From Synchiropus splendidus (Eukaryota; Chordata; Actinopteri; Syngnathiformes; Callionymidae), in contig NC_071348.1 of assembly GCF_027744825.2 (NCBI RefSeq), positions 2,548,563 to 2,612,562 on the forward strand: a DNA stretch of 64,000 nt, given 5' to 3'. Both the position numbers and the translations under genes were made by a program. The notes beneath the pieces were generated by a model that saw nothing but the letters and a program-made list of their open reading frames with translations, was not told the origin of the DNA and ran no database searches. This document shows, one piece after another, positions 1 through 16,193 of this stretch (the stretch's first letter is position 1; each line of letters begins with the position of its first letter).

Positions 1-845
1 GAACCATATCTAATAATATCCGTGGAAATAATGAGCTGCGGGAATCAGCCACAGAGCAATGCAGATGAGTTCAGCCATCCAGCTCACCCAACTGGGTCAG
101 ACCCATTTCCCGCATGGACTCAGGGACGTCCGTCCGTGTGAGCTACATGAACAATCAGCAGCTCGGCCACACCCACATCTCCTCCCCGTCGTCATGGCAA
201 CGACCTCGTTCAGAGCCCCCTCCCCAGGTGGAACATCAGTCAAACAGAATTTGAGATAGACTTCCTGTTTTAATCCCACAGACAGAGATTAGTGGTCATG
301 TGACCTCAGACAGAGTAAACAGGTGGTACCCAGAGCCGACTGGTCACATCCAGAAGGTCTGGTCAGTCCAGCGTACTCCACTCTGAGCACTTGATGACAG
401 ACTCACTCACGGGCTCACATGTGACCAGAACTGGGTCAGACAGATTGTTTCTGACAACATTGCATTCAAAGATGTTGACTTTTAATGTGAAGGTTTTACT
501 GATGACTTCCTGCCTTCGGTGAGAGGCATCGAAGCAAAAGCTGCCATCAGAAAGAGCCAAAGCTAAAGGTAAATCACTCGAAGCGACACAGGGACGTCAC
601 CGACCTCCAATAATCCTAATCTCTGATCTAGTTTGAACATTTGATACCAAAAGAGAAGAGAACTCACCAGACCCAGCAGATCCCTGTTGGAAGTTCTGAA
701 TTGATTCTCTTTCACTCCGTCCTTCTGTCCCTCCCCTGCTCTTTCTCTCCCTCTGACGCCATCCTGCTCTGCCTCTCTCACAATACACAGATGAAGAAAG
801 AGCACAGTTGTTCCACTGAAACCTTCCTGGTTTTAGCGCGTGTGT

Positions 846-879
<34 letters not shown>

Positions 880-942
880 CTTGATGTTCATTCATTAAAG
901 CCACCAAAACAAAACATTTCCCCACAAACTTGGTTTTCACGT
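1..942. other. Non-coding stretch downstream of eaf1
   Basis: I see no supported gene here. Short open frames lack splice-compatible partners and resemble no family I know. The stretch contains a (CA)n tract near 849-877. On the minus strand the sequence past about 943 is beyond the likely eaf1 polyadenylation signal. Confidence 0.5.
849..877. repeat. (CA)n microsatellite
   Basis: An uninterrupted CA dinucleotide run of about 14 units. Confidence 0.95.
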
Positions 943-948
943 TTTATT
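943..948 (-). terminator. eaf1 polyadenylation signal
   Basis: TTTATT on the plus strand reads AATAAA on the minus strand, about 200 bp past the eaf1 stop codon. This fits a short 3' UTR. Confidence 0.5.
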
Positions 949-1151
949 AGCTTATTTTGCTTGACACCAGTAAAACACACCATTTTTCACATCCCACTTG
1001 GTCTTGAATCTGCACCGTTGCACTCAGTCACACATGTAGAAAACAAAGATACCCACAATCCTCAACTGCAGAGAGACTCTCTTCCCCAGCAACAGGACCA
1101 ATAGGAGCAAATTGCACATGAAGTGTGAAAATTCTTCACAGAAACAGCAGC

Positions 1152-2389
1152 TCAGTCGTCACTGTCGCTGCCAGACTCACTGAGTTGAAGGTCACTTCCT
1201 GGACACACAAACACTCATCACTGTCTGATCACGCTGCATGACTTCCTGTGGTGACTCACTCAGTGTGTTAATGAGCTGATCTTTTGGGGGCGTGGGCCGG
1301 TCTGCAGGGTCGTTGGCAGGTACCCTTGGGGGCCGGGTGTCGGCCTGCTCTTGGTCACTGCTGCTGCTGTCGTCATCATCGCCGCTGCCCAACGTGCTCG
1401 CAGAGTCAGACGAGCTCATCTGCTCGATCACCTCCACCTCTGCTCTCAACTCTGCCAGCAGGGGGCAGGCAAAGTCAGACGCGATTCGGAAGCGTAGCCG
1501 CAGCCATGCCTCACCTCTCTTGATGTCATCCAGCTGCGGCTCAGGTGAGGGGTCGTCTTTTGAAGGGGAGGTCTTGGCCCCGGCAGCCGGCTTGGTGGGC
1601 GCTCGAAACTGAGCCCCAGACTGAGCAAAGCGAGCTGTGTGCTGTTCCATCCGAGCCTGGATCTTACTGCTGCCTTCCGCCCTGGGTCACACACCAGAGC
1701 TTGCACGGTCTCCTGACAACACAAGTGACATCACAGCAGCCGAAAGCGCTCTCTGACTCACCTGGTCTTCTTCACCTGGATGCTACTGCTCAACTTCTCC
1801 AGAACAAATTCTCCTGTGTCATGGTTGATGATCAGAACGCAGTCCTTCTGGTACGGACGCTTGTTTCCCCTGAACACAGTCATCTCTGGAGTGGACCCCT
1901 GCAAGGACATCGGCGGGTTCCAGAACTCGGAGGTTGGGCCAGACTCGGAGGTTGGGCATGGGCCAGTTCTTACCGGGATGTGGGGCAGTGTTATGGTCAC
2001 CTCGTCTCCTCTGCCGACCTGCAGCTCGCCCTCACAGCTGGTGTCGATAGACGCCGGTTTGAAATCATCTAATCAAAATAAAGACACAACAGGTGAGGTC
2101 AGGCCGTTTGACCAACATCTTCACGGTCGTTTCATTGATCCTCCGCCAGGCGGCGTATCCGCCCTCTCCTCCTCTTGCCCTCAGCTGCATCTCCAAACGT
2201 CTCATCCGAAGCTCCTTCAGCCCTTCCTGGTCTAACTACTCCACTCTAGTCCCCTCCGCATTGTGGTCATAGGAAGACGCACTTACACCGGATAGTGTGG
2301 AACGAAGACTTGGGTCTCTTCTCGAAACTGTCGCCGAGCTTCAGGACATGCTCCTCCTGGTCATGCAGCAGGTTCGATCCGCCGTTCAT
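1152..2389 (-). CDS. eaf1: ELL-associated factor 1
   Basis: Transcription elongation cofactor that binds ELL in super and little elongation complexes in the nucleus. Six coding exons can be read on the minus strand. Exon 1 starts at 2389 ([20 protein letters not shown]) and ends in the HTIR motif. Exon 2 gives [19 protein letters not shown] and TITLPHIP. Exon 3 gives [20 protein letters not shown] and [12 protein letters not shown]. Exon 4 begins [13 protein letters not shown] and ends [12 protein letters not shown]. Exon 5 carries the serine/aspartate-rich transactivation-type region. A short last exon gives [14 protein letters not shown] before TGA. The acidic tail and the [12 protein letters not shown] motif fit EAF1 better than EAF2. 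The gene is head to head with mettl6, 474 bp between start codons, as in the human EAF1-METTL6 pair. Exon borders are read by eye. Confidence 0.93.
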
Positions 2390-2863
2390 GTCTGCACAGT
2401 CTGACATAAACAACCAGACCTCGAGTGGTTCCCCTCAAACCCCCGGCTATTGGGAGGATGGAAAGATATTAGCACTGTGGCTAATGATAGCAAAACATCC
2501 GGTTCCTCTCAACTTCCTCTCTGCTCCGCCGGCGTCCGTCCATCAAAACCTTCCGACCGACACTTCCAGTGAGCTAAGGTTACCCTCAAACGGACTGTAA
2601 AAGGAAATAAACAACAAATTGTTTGTTGAAGTAGCTACCGTTTATAGAGACGTTCCATGTCTAATAGAGAAATATATGAATTCTCCTTTGTTTAATTAAC
2701 TTACTCGGAAGATTTAAGGGACCGGACCCGAACGGAATGTTGCGCGAGCGGTGCGTTTCTGTTCGTCGGAGTTGCTCCATACGTGGATATTAACACGTCG
2801 TTAATGTTTAATGCGACGTGAAATTGACTTTCCCCGCAATCGAGCCTCACTCTCGGCTCAAAT
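2390..2863. promoter_or_regulatory. Bidirectional eaf1/mettl6 promoter region
   Basis: 474 bp separates the divergent start codons. No coding exon is seen between them, so both promoters and 5' UTRs must lie here. No clear TATA box was identified. The assignment is by position only. Confidence 0.6.
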
Positions 2864-4084
2864 ATGTCGGAGGAACCGCTGGAGTGTGTCCCAGGGGGAG
2901 ACACCGAGTCTTCGGTCCCAAGTCCACCACTGACCCTCGAGACACACACGAGCGCCGGAGAGGGTCAGACCGGAAACGACAGCGGTCCGGTTCTGGTGTC
3001 TGCGTTCAAACAGATGAAGCTGGAAAAGGACGCGCAGAAAAACTGGGACTTGTTCTACAAGCGGAACTCCACCAACTTTTTCAAGGATCGACACTGGACC
3101 ACCAGAGAGTTCCAGGAGCTGCGGGACTGGAGCCAGGTGAGGGTGGGCCGCGGAGACTGGTGGTCACGTGACCCGAGCTTATTCGTGTCCAGGGTGCCCG
3201 CGGGACGCTGGTGCTGCTGGAGGCTGGCTGTGGTGTCGGGAACTGCATCTTCCCACTGCTGCAGGACGGTGACCTTAATGTCTTCGTCTACGCCTGCGAC
3301 TTTTCACCACGAGCCATCGACTTTGTGAAGGTTTGTGGCGTGGATGCTGTCAGCAGCTCCTTTCACTCAGTGTCCTGCCTCTCTTCCACAGAAAAACCCT
3401 CTGTTCTGCTCTGATCGATGCCGGGCCTTCACCTGTGACTTGACCCGAGAGGACCTGAGGGAGAACGTTCCGGAGGCCGGCGTGGACGTGGTGACGCTCA
3501 TCTTTGTTCTGTCTGCCGTCCACCCGGACAAGATGAAGCAGGTCGTGGTTAACATCAGTCGGGTGAGTGGGTCATGTGGTGCCGCTGAGGTCCGGTCAGA
3601 GGTTTGGCTCCATCTGGCTTAGAACAGGAAGCAGGAATGAGGAAGCTGACGGACTGGGTCAGTATCAGTAGGCGAGACGTGCGCCGACTCTGGCACCTTT
3701 ATCCTCAGGTTCTGAAGCCAGGAGGCGCCGTTCTTTTCCGGGACTATGGAGTCCATGACCACGCTATGAAGAGGTTCAAGTCCAGCAGCAAACTGGGGGA
3801 CAACTTGTACGTCCGGCAGGACGGGACCAGATCCTACTTCTTCAGTAAAGGTCAGGGTTCACACGCTGAAGGTTTCTGCAAGTGACCGATGCTGATCAGC
3901 ATCGTGGTCTCCCCCAGACTTCCTGGCACAGATGTTCACCGAGTCAGGTTTCCTGTGTGTCGCTAACGACTATGTGATGCGAGAAACCATCAACCGCAAA
4001 GAAGGACTCAACGTTCCAAGAGTCTTCCTGCAGAGCAAGTTCATCAAGACAGCCAATCACAGCACAGCAGAGCATGACAGCTGA
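2864..4084 (+). CDS. mettl6: tRNA N(3)-methylcytidine methyltransferase METTL6
   Basis: SAM-dependent methyltransferase that forms m3C at position 32 of serine tRNAs. Five exons are visible. Exon 1 (2864-3136) contains the family block [20 protein letters not shown] followed by [10 protein letters not shown]. Exon 2 carries the SAM-binding motif I ([16 protein letters not shown]) and [14 protein letters not shown]. Exon 3 has [13 protein letters not shown] and [13 protein letters not shown]. Exon 4 has [20 protein letters not shown] and the [12 protein letters not shown] block. Exon 5 ends at TGA 4082-4084 after [12 protein letters not shown]. The N-terminal 50 or so residues are divergent and acidic. 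AATAAA lies about 90 bp past the stop. Introns are near 100 bp or less, except the one before exon 4. Confidence 0.95.
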
Positions 4085-4245
4085 CCCGCCTGCTTCCTGT
4101 CAACTTTAGAAACATTTATGCATTTTTGTTGCTCAAAGTAAGATTTTAATTGAAGTTTGTTTCTGACAAGAATAAAGACTGAGGGAGGATGATGGTGGTG
4201 ATGATGATGATGATGAGTCAGACACCTGAGAGAAGAAGGACATGT

Positions 4246-4848
4246 TCAAACTTTGTTTAGTTCTGTGTGCGTCCACTCACCACTTCCACTGTGCACTGCC
4301 ACCGTGATCATGTGACCACTCGCAGTGTTGTTTTCCTCACAGGAGCTGAGGCACTGGTAGATCCCACTGTCGTTTCTAGTCACTGAGAAGACTTTAGTCA
4401 CCACACTCCGCAGCCTCCAGCTGTCGTGGTCGATCGTCTCGCTGACGATGGTCAAGTACTTAGACGGCTCTTCGAGCGGGACCCTCTGGGGCTCTTCGGG
4501 TTCGATACTGTGGGACTCTTTGGGTTGGACCCATTTGAGCAGGACACGATGCCACGCCACGTGGACCCAACCACATCCATCCAAGCTGTAGTTGGCAACA
4601 CATTTCAGTTGGATGTTGGAGCCAGCAGGGGCCTCGATCTTCTGCCGATGGTACAGCAACTTCACCACATCTGTGGAGGAATGGGATTAACATAACAGCT
4701 GAGGAACATCTGGACTCGCCTGTGTCTCCTGGTGAGCCAACGTCAATAAACAAGACTGGACTGGGGTCTCACCTATTTCAGACCCTTGACCCAGACCTTT
4801 GCAGGAGCTGGTGATGATGAGAAAAATCCAAACTGAAGAAGGAAACAT
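4246..4848 (-). CDS. Small secreted or truncated Ig-domain protein (BTLA-like?)
   Basis: Two exons are visible. Exon 1 (4773-4848) encodes a 25-residue signal peptide (MFPSSVWIFLIITSSCKGLG). Exon 2 (to 4670 on its upstream side) joins in phase and encodes one V-type Ig domain: GSNIQLKC for strand B, VHVAWHR around the core tryptophan, and NDSGIYQC for strand F. An extra cysteine (DGCGW) and the spacing recall BTLA, but the match is weak. Read straight through, the protein ends at 4246 after a short tail with no membrane segment. A GT donor-like site lies just after the Ig domain near 4275, so another exon could exist, though mettl6 begins its 3' end within 200 bp. It could equally be another small immunoglobulin-superfamily receptor of fishes. 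Confidence 0.55.
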
Positions 4849-5415
4849 CTTGAAACGTCAGTGAAGAGAAAGTGTGTGTGTGTGTTTCCTCTGCAGCACA
4901 GAGCTTCCTGTGCCTGAGGTGGGTGGTCTTCAGTAACACTCATCACTAGGACACACTTAACTCTTCTGAAACAACAGAAAAAACGAGCAGAACCAAGTCA
5001 TGAAGACTGTTGCAGGAATTAATAAAAGCATGAAACAAATAACTGTCTCAACATCTGTCTAAAGAACTCTCCTGCATCAATTGCTGGTGTTGGCCTCCTG
5101 GGGGCGTAGTGACAACACAAACCAACCATCCGGATGACGCAGAACCAAGTTAGGTGGACCATGCATTTCTGCTGCTGGCTTCAGCTCGAGCCCACCAGTG
5201 TGAAATCACCCCCCTCTTTGTGACCTCTGATGCGCAACTCTGACGACCCCTAGTGGCAAACACGTCCTGAATGAGAGCTGCAGAGTCTGCAGACCCTGAG
5301 GCGGAACTTCAGGCTCGAGAGTAAAGAGACAAAAGCTCCTCAGACGTTTCGTCCTCAGTTTTAATCTGACGCAGGAAGTGCAACAGGACTGTTTTGGCAA
5401 AGAGAGAGTCCAGCT
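4849..5415. other. Short intergenic stretch before capn7 3' end
   Basis: No gene recognised. A TTTAAT at about 5360 (ATTAAA on the minus strand) is a possible capn7 polyadenylation signal. Confidence 0.4.
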
Positions 5416-8400
5416 TCACTGCAGCTGCGACACCTTCAGAGGAGACGTGCTGAAGAAGTCCAGGAAAAATGGCCCCTCCTGTTTGGGAAGGAAGGTGGTG
5501 GGGATAATGTTGAAAACTCCTGCAGGGACAGAGTCCAGCTCCAGGTAGCAGAAGCCACACCTGTGCAATGGAGGCGGGACTTGAGTTAGGGAGCGCCAGT
5601 CGTGTGGGTCATGTGACTTCACCTGTAGTCTCCACTGCTTCTCTTCTGCAACACAGAAGATCCAGAGTCTGCAGCCAACGACACCGTCACCATCTCGAAG
5701 CCGACGCTGTACTGCCTGAACACACACACGCAGCCGCTCAGGTAGGACACTGTCGGGGGTCGAGGGGGTTGATCATCTCACCTGGATCCCCGCAGCTCCA
5801 CCAGCAGCGGTCCGGGACGTTCCACATGGATCTGATAGATGGGGTTGTGTTTGTAGGAGTCCTTGTAGTTCCCACACCCGCCAGCGGTGGCGCCCTTCCA
5901 CTGACCATTGAGCTGCAGAAGCACAGAGACGCTAGCGTGAGCTTCACAGGCAGGAGCGGCACCGACCGTCCGGACTCACTCTCTTGCTCTGAGTGAACGG
6001 ATTCTGGATCTTGCTGAAGGAGAACTTGCATCCGGAGTAAACCTGCAGAGACAGAGGGATGAGGGCCACGCTGGCAGAGGAGGACGGGTCCAGAGAGGAC
6101 AGTCACCCTGAGCGTGTAGTTGATGGTGTTCTGCTTCTCGTACTGCGACACCACCAGTGTGAAGGTGTGGGTCCCGGCGCCCGTCACTCGAATCTTGGTC
6201 AGGTAGTGAGGGCTGTTGATCCGGATGCCGTCGATATAGGGAGGCGGGTCAGCTGCAGCGGGAGAGTGGTGAGGAGCTGCGGTGACCGTGACCTGCCGCT
6301 GACCCCGGAACTCACCTGGGTAGTAGACCTTCTTCCCATCGTTCTTGTAGACCACCAGAGTGATGAACTCGCGGTTCTGAGCAAAGTCCTCCTGCGAGGG
6401 CAGACCGTGTGAGGTGCCGTGGCTGAGGCTGCCTCGGCGCAGCCCGTGGCACCTACCTTGTCCGTGATGTGTCTGGTGAGCAGCACCCACACAGCGGCGC
6501 CCCCTGCTGGACACTGCACCTCCAGCTTGTACTGAGGGTTGTTGGCCAGACTGTACACATCTTTGACCGGACCCTGCTTCCCATCCCAGGTGCTGCACAC
6601 ACACACACACACACAGAGTCACTCACCGATGCGCACACACACACACACACACACACACACGATGAGCAGCGCACACACCTGTGGATGCAGCTGGACTCTC
6701 TGAAGAGGGCGGGGCTCCAGCTCAGGTAGATGACGTCGTAAAACTGGCATAGATCTTCCCAGCAGATCCAGAAGACTCCTGCAGCCACACAACATTCAGC
6801 TGGCTCACTCTGCCTTGCTCAAGAGCAGCTGGCTGCCCACCATACCGTTGTCAAATTTCTGGGCCGTCTTTGGGTCAAAGTTCAGATACTTGAGAAGCTC
6901 TGGGGTCCAGTTCTTATCGTCGCGTTCGCTGTAGCGGCCCTTCCACCGAAGATGACTCCATGGGTTCTTCAGCTGGAGGAAGCGCATGTTCTACACAGAC
7001 AGGTCGATCAGATTTTGTCGACATCCAGTCTGCTCACGTCTCTACCTTGTATTCCCTGATGTCCAGGACGGCGTAGGCGTGTGTCGGCACCAGGCCTCGC
7101 CGCTCCCCCTCCTCCTCGGTCATCACGCCCGTGGCGGTGGTGATCAGGACGTCGCCGCGGTGAAACCTGGGCGGAGGGACCAGCGAGTGAGGCGACCAGC
7201 GGGTGGCGGCCAACGGGTGGTGGCAGCGGTGGGACTCACCTCTGAAAGAGCATCCTGAAGGTGTCGTCTCTGCTGAAGGACTGATTGTCCGAGTGCATGG
7301 CGATGCGTTCAGGGATCCACCCGGTCAGAGTGTGGAGGTCGATATTCTGCAGCAGGAGCATGAGACTCTGCATCAGTGTTGCAGGGAGCTATGACCAGTG
7401 ACGGATCCGTGGGGCCACATACCGAGTTGGACCCGGGGAAGTCGTACCCGCCCATCACCTTCATGTAGGCCTTCTCTATCAGAGACACCCACAGCTCGTT
7501 CCTGTTGCTGGAGTAGGAGCACAGCAGCTCCCCACCGTGGTCCACCGGCAGGAAGTCATCAATGATCACCTGAGGAGGTGGAGGACGGCGGTGACGCAGT
7601 GGACAGTCATGGTCACGTGACCTCATTACCTTCCGCGGGACACCGTTGATATGCAGCTTCACCATGTACTTTCCACACGGGTTGTACTCCGGTTCTCCAC
7701 GTCGGTTCTGGGGGTAGATGATGCTGCAACACATGAATAAACATTAAAGCCGAGCGCGTGATGATGCTGGCGAGGCCACGCACCTGGTGATGAGCTTCTT
7801 GTTGTAGCGCCGCTCGTACGCCGCGCTGATGGCGAGCGATGCCACGAAGGAGCAGTCGGACACCACAGTCTGGGGTGGAGACAGAGTGAGAGTGGCTCTA
7901 ACGCTGGCCACGTGGTGTCACACACCTGCTTGATGCTGAAGCTGGACACAGACAGGATCATGGTCGGGTTGTTGCACAGCTCGTCGGGTCGGATCCAGCG
8001 AGAGAAGACGGCTTTCTGCTTGGGCGACAGTGCCAGTTTCCCCAACTTGTCCCTGAAAGATCCAGAGCGATGAGCCTCCTGGGCCGTCCCCTCAGACCAC
8101 TGCGGACTCAGGTGGGTCCACTCACGAGAAAGGCAGCGGGAAGGCGAAGCGCTCCTTCAGGTCCACGCTCATGAAGGGAACGTAGGCGATGCCGTTGATG
8201 GTGGAGGTCTTCCTGCAGTGGCAGATGCCAGTCAGCACCGGCTGAGCCGCACCCCGGTCATGTGACTCACCTGAGCACCTCGATCTCCTCAGGTGTGTAG
8301 CGCTGACCCTGTGGCTCACTGGACTGGACCGCCCTAACGGGTTGCGGCCGGTCACTGAGCGAGAAGTCCGGTCCCAGCGGTAAGAACTGCCGAACGACTG

Positions 8401-9486
8401 CCCCGGAGGCGCCGGACCTGGAAGCGCCGGCCCGGTCCTGACTCGGGCCTGGTTTGCACTGCTTGAGACCTTCAGCCCTGAGGCCAGCACAGGGAGCAGA
8501 GTGAGATTGGAGGCGTGGCGATGACATCGTCGCTCACCTGTCCAGAGCTTGGTGAGCCAACTGCTTCAGCTTGGTCTGTAATGTGGCATCTGATGTGTCG
8601 TTGGACTGTGGACAGACGGGGAGAGTGAGACACCTGGCACCTGGAGGGAGACGCACACAGAGGCCTACGGTTTTGATGCAGAGTTCCACGGCTTGGGAGT
8701 ACAGCTCCACCGCTTCCTCCTGGTTGCCCTTCTCGTCCTCCTGGAAGGCTTGGGTGACCAGGAAGTGGGCCCGCTCCAGGTCCACCTGCTGCCGGCTCTT
8801 CAGCGGGTCGCTCTTTTGGGCCAGGACTGGGAGGAAGCGAGCAGCTGTCAGGACCGAGTGGCGCCTGCTGAAGGAGACCTACCGGACCATACGTACCCGC
8901 CGTGTGAAGCGCTTGAACTCGATCCAGGTACTCGTTGACCTTGTCCTGGATGCCCTCCAGTTTGGACCCGGCCATCCCGGCGTAGATGAGCGCCTGAGCC
9001 GCCTCCTGCACAACCACAAAGACAAACCAGTCCAGACGACCACCATCTCATCGCTGCAGGATAAAACCTGAACAAACCTGGGACAGCCAGTATAAATCAA
9101 AATTCCAGTTTTAAAAAAGGATTCTGGTTCTGCCGGTTGGTCATTACCAGCCCAACTCCACGGTTAAACGTGGATGCTACGCTGTTTAGAATCTTAGCCA
9201 AGACCCCGTGGAAACACCGACTCTTCCCGGCCGCCGGTTCATTCACCGTTCATCGAATGATAATAAAGTAGCGCCACCAGCTGTTCGTCTGACTCTCCTC
9301 TGTTTACTCGGTGACAGGTGTGACGAAACTTCGCATTCGTGGCCTCATCGTTGACCGCTTCCGGGTCTAAACAAATGTTATTACCTTGTAATAAAAAATA
9401 GCGTCGTTATGTTTTCCATTCTGGTCGCAGGTGACGGCGGTTTGGGCAAATTTGACCGCATCCACTTCCAGAACCGAACAGTCCAT
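5416..9486 (-). CDS. capn7: Calpain-7 (PalB-type calpain)
   Basis: Cysteine protease linked to ESCRT-III through N-terminal MIT domains. About 20 small exons are readable. Exon 1 starts at 9486 ([15 protein letters not shown]). Exon 2 gives [20 protein letters not shown], completing MIT 1. MIT 2 follows ([20 protein letters not shown]). After a proline-rich linker come [13 protein letters not shown] and the catalytic core. The nucleophile cysteine is present in [20 protein letters not shown], the histidine in [17 protein letters not shown] and the asparagine in [12 protein letters not shown], so the protease should be active. Two C2-like domains follow ([20 protein letters not shown] and [20 protein letters not shown]). 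The protein ends [17 protein letters not shown] ... KVSQLQ at 5416. The order and ending match the family well. It adjoins mettl6/eaf1 as in human 3p25.1. Confidence 0.95.
6595..6660. repeat. Two (CA)n tracts in a capn7 intron
   Basis: CA runs at about 6595-6618 and 6635-6660, separated by a short unique spacer, in the intron between the PWSH-type exon group and the STWD exon of capn7. Confidence 0.9.
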
Positions 9487-11321
9487 CTCCAACTTTCTGA
9501 CAGCCGAACCAACTGCTAGCTCCCGTTATTCCGCCAAACTGAAGACAGCGACTGTCAATAACGTGTCGTCTCGTCACCTCAGATGTGACATGATCAATCG
9601 GGTCCCGTCAGCTTCCTTGTGTTCGAGTCCAGCTAGTGCTGCGGGTCAAGGGAAACCAAAACCACCATCGTACTGCTGGACGCTGTGTCTGCGCATGTGC
9701 GCGGTGACGATGACTGGGTGATGTATTTAGGTGTCGTCGGAAATTAAATGCGTTGTGACAGGCATGCGCGAAACAACTAACTCTGTGTTTACAACGTTTG
9801 ATGTCAATTATTCTAACTAAGCGAATTCATTTTTTACATTTTATTTAGATCAACCAGGGTCACTGTACCATCACCTTGTGGCTTGGTTACATGGTTTTTG
9901 TTGCTATTAACACTCGCACACTGTTACTGGATGATTTTGACTCCGCCTTCATTGTAAAAGACTTAAAATTGCAGTGACCTGCAGCTGAGAGTTAGACCTG
10001 CAAAGTCTACACTGGATCAAGGTAGTGGGTCAGTCCATTGCAGTTATTGATCAAGATTGTTTTCAGTTCAGGTTGACTGTGGCCACATTGGACCACAACC
10101 TAGACTCTTACCTTTCTGGAGATGTCAGACCTTCCAGAACCTTCGACCAATATAACCCGCTCCAACTACCCACCTGCAGTGATCCTGGTGATCCCGACAC
10201 AAACGTGAGGGTGAGGCTGTTTTAATTCTGACATGACACCAATCTGAAAACTGTTAGATCAGAGGACATAGTTGCAGGTGTGATTCTGTGAGCAAACAGA
10301 AACTAGACTGGACAACGTTGAGAGTATTTAATATAGAAAAGATGTCAAACAAAAGAAGGCTTGCAGACTTTGGTACGACATCACATACTTGTTTAGTAAA
10401 AGCAGTTAAAAACAACATCAGTGCATTTGTTTATCAAAATATACACCGACTTCTGAAAACAAATATATTAACTCTGCGACGACCATGCACAGTGACATCA
10501 TCGTCAACATCCAGGTGTGTGTGTGTGCGTGTGTGTCGCAGCACTCCAGCAGCACATTGTCGTGCAACATGAGAAATTTTAATTTAACTGAAGAAAACAA
10601 ATACATTTTGACAAAACAAAAATTCAAATGAAACAAACTGAAAACCAGAGATATGTCTGAACGATTGTCCGAGTCTGTGTGTGTGTAGACAAAGTGTGTG
10701 ACTGTGTCTGTGGCATAGTTGGGGATGTAGCTGCCAATAAAACATTTGATGCAAAACAAATTTGTTGACCAAGAAAAGAAAGCAAAAGTGAGATCGCCAC
10801 AATAACGGTTTCATCACGGGGATCTAAGATGGTGTTGCTGTTTCCATGGCAACAGCGCCTGAGAGGATGTGGCCCTCAGGTGAGGTCCTTGGCGCTACAT
10901 GCTCTCTGGTGCCCCCTGTGGGTGACTCATTCAGCCTCTGCCGGACATCTACCTCATCGCTGGATCGGATGGATGGATGGAACTTTTTCTGACGAAGTGT
11001 GTGTGTGTGTGTGTGTGTGCACGGGTGTGGGTGTCTGTGGCGCCAAGGTGAAGTGCAGCCCATGATCTTTGACGCCCCCTACTGGCCTCCAAACACCCTT
11101 TACAATCTAGAATAACCGAGGTGGGCACTGCTGCTCCGAAGACAAGCCCACTGACCGTCACCGTGGAAACAGCTTGGCGGCATCGGTGATTCGTGTGTGT
11201 TGAAATGCTTTCAAGTGCAGCCAGGCTTCAGCGAGCGCGTGTGTGTGATAGTGGGCGGAGCTTTGGGGGCGGATTATGGGGGGGCGTAGCAGCAACACGT
11301 CCAGCCTGTCGGCGTTAATCT
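9487..11321. other. capn7 to mef2d interval
   Basis: It should hold the capn7 promoter next to 9487 and the mef2d 3' UTR next to 11,321. A TTTATT at 9840-9845 and TTTAAT motifs near 10,327 and 10,577 are candidate mef2d polyadenylation signals on the minus strand. A (GT)n tract lies at 10,997-11,019. I recognise no protein exon. This interval is where the 3p25-like block meets the 1q22-like block. Confidence 0.4.

Positions 11322-16193
<4,872 letters not shown>

Noticed and set aside
5738..6622. 294-codon minus-strand open frame in capn7
   Set aside because: Only parts of it coincide with real capn7 exons. The rest runs through introns with GT/AG borders, and the exon-joined reading matches calpain-7 far better.
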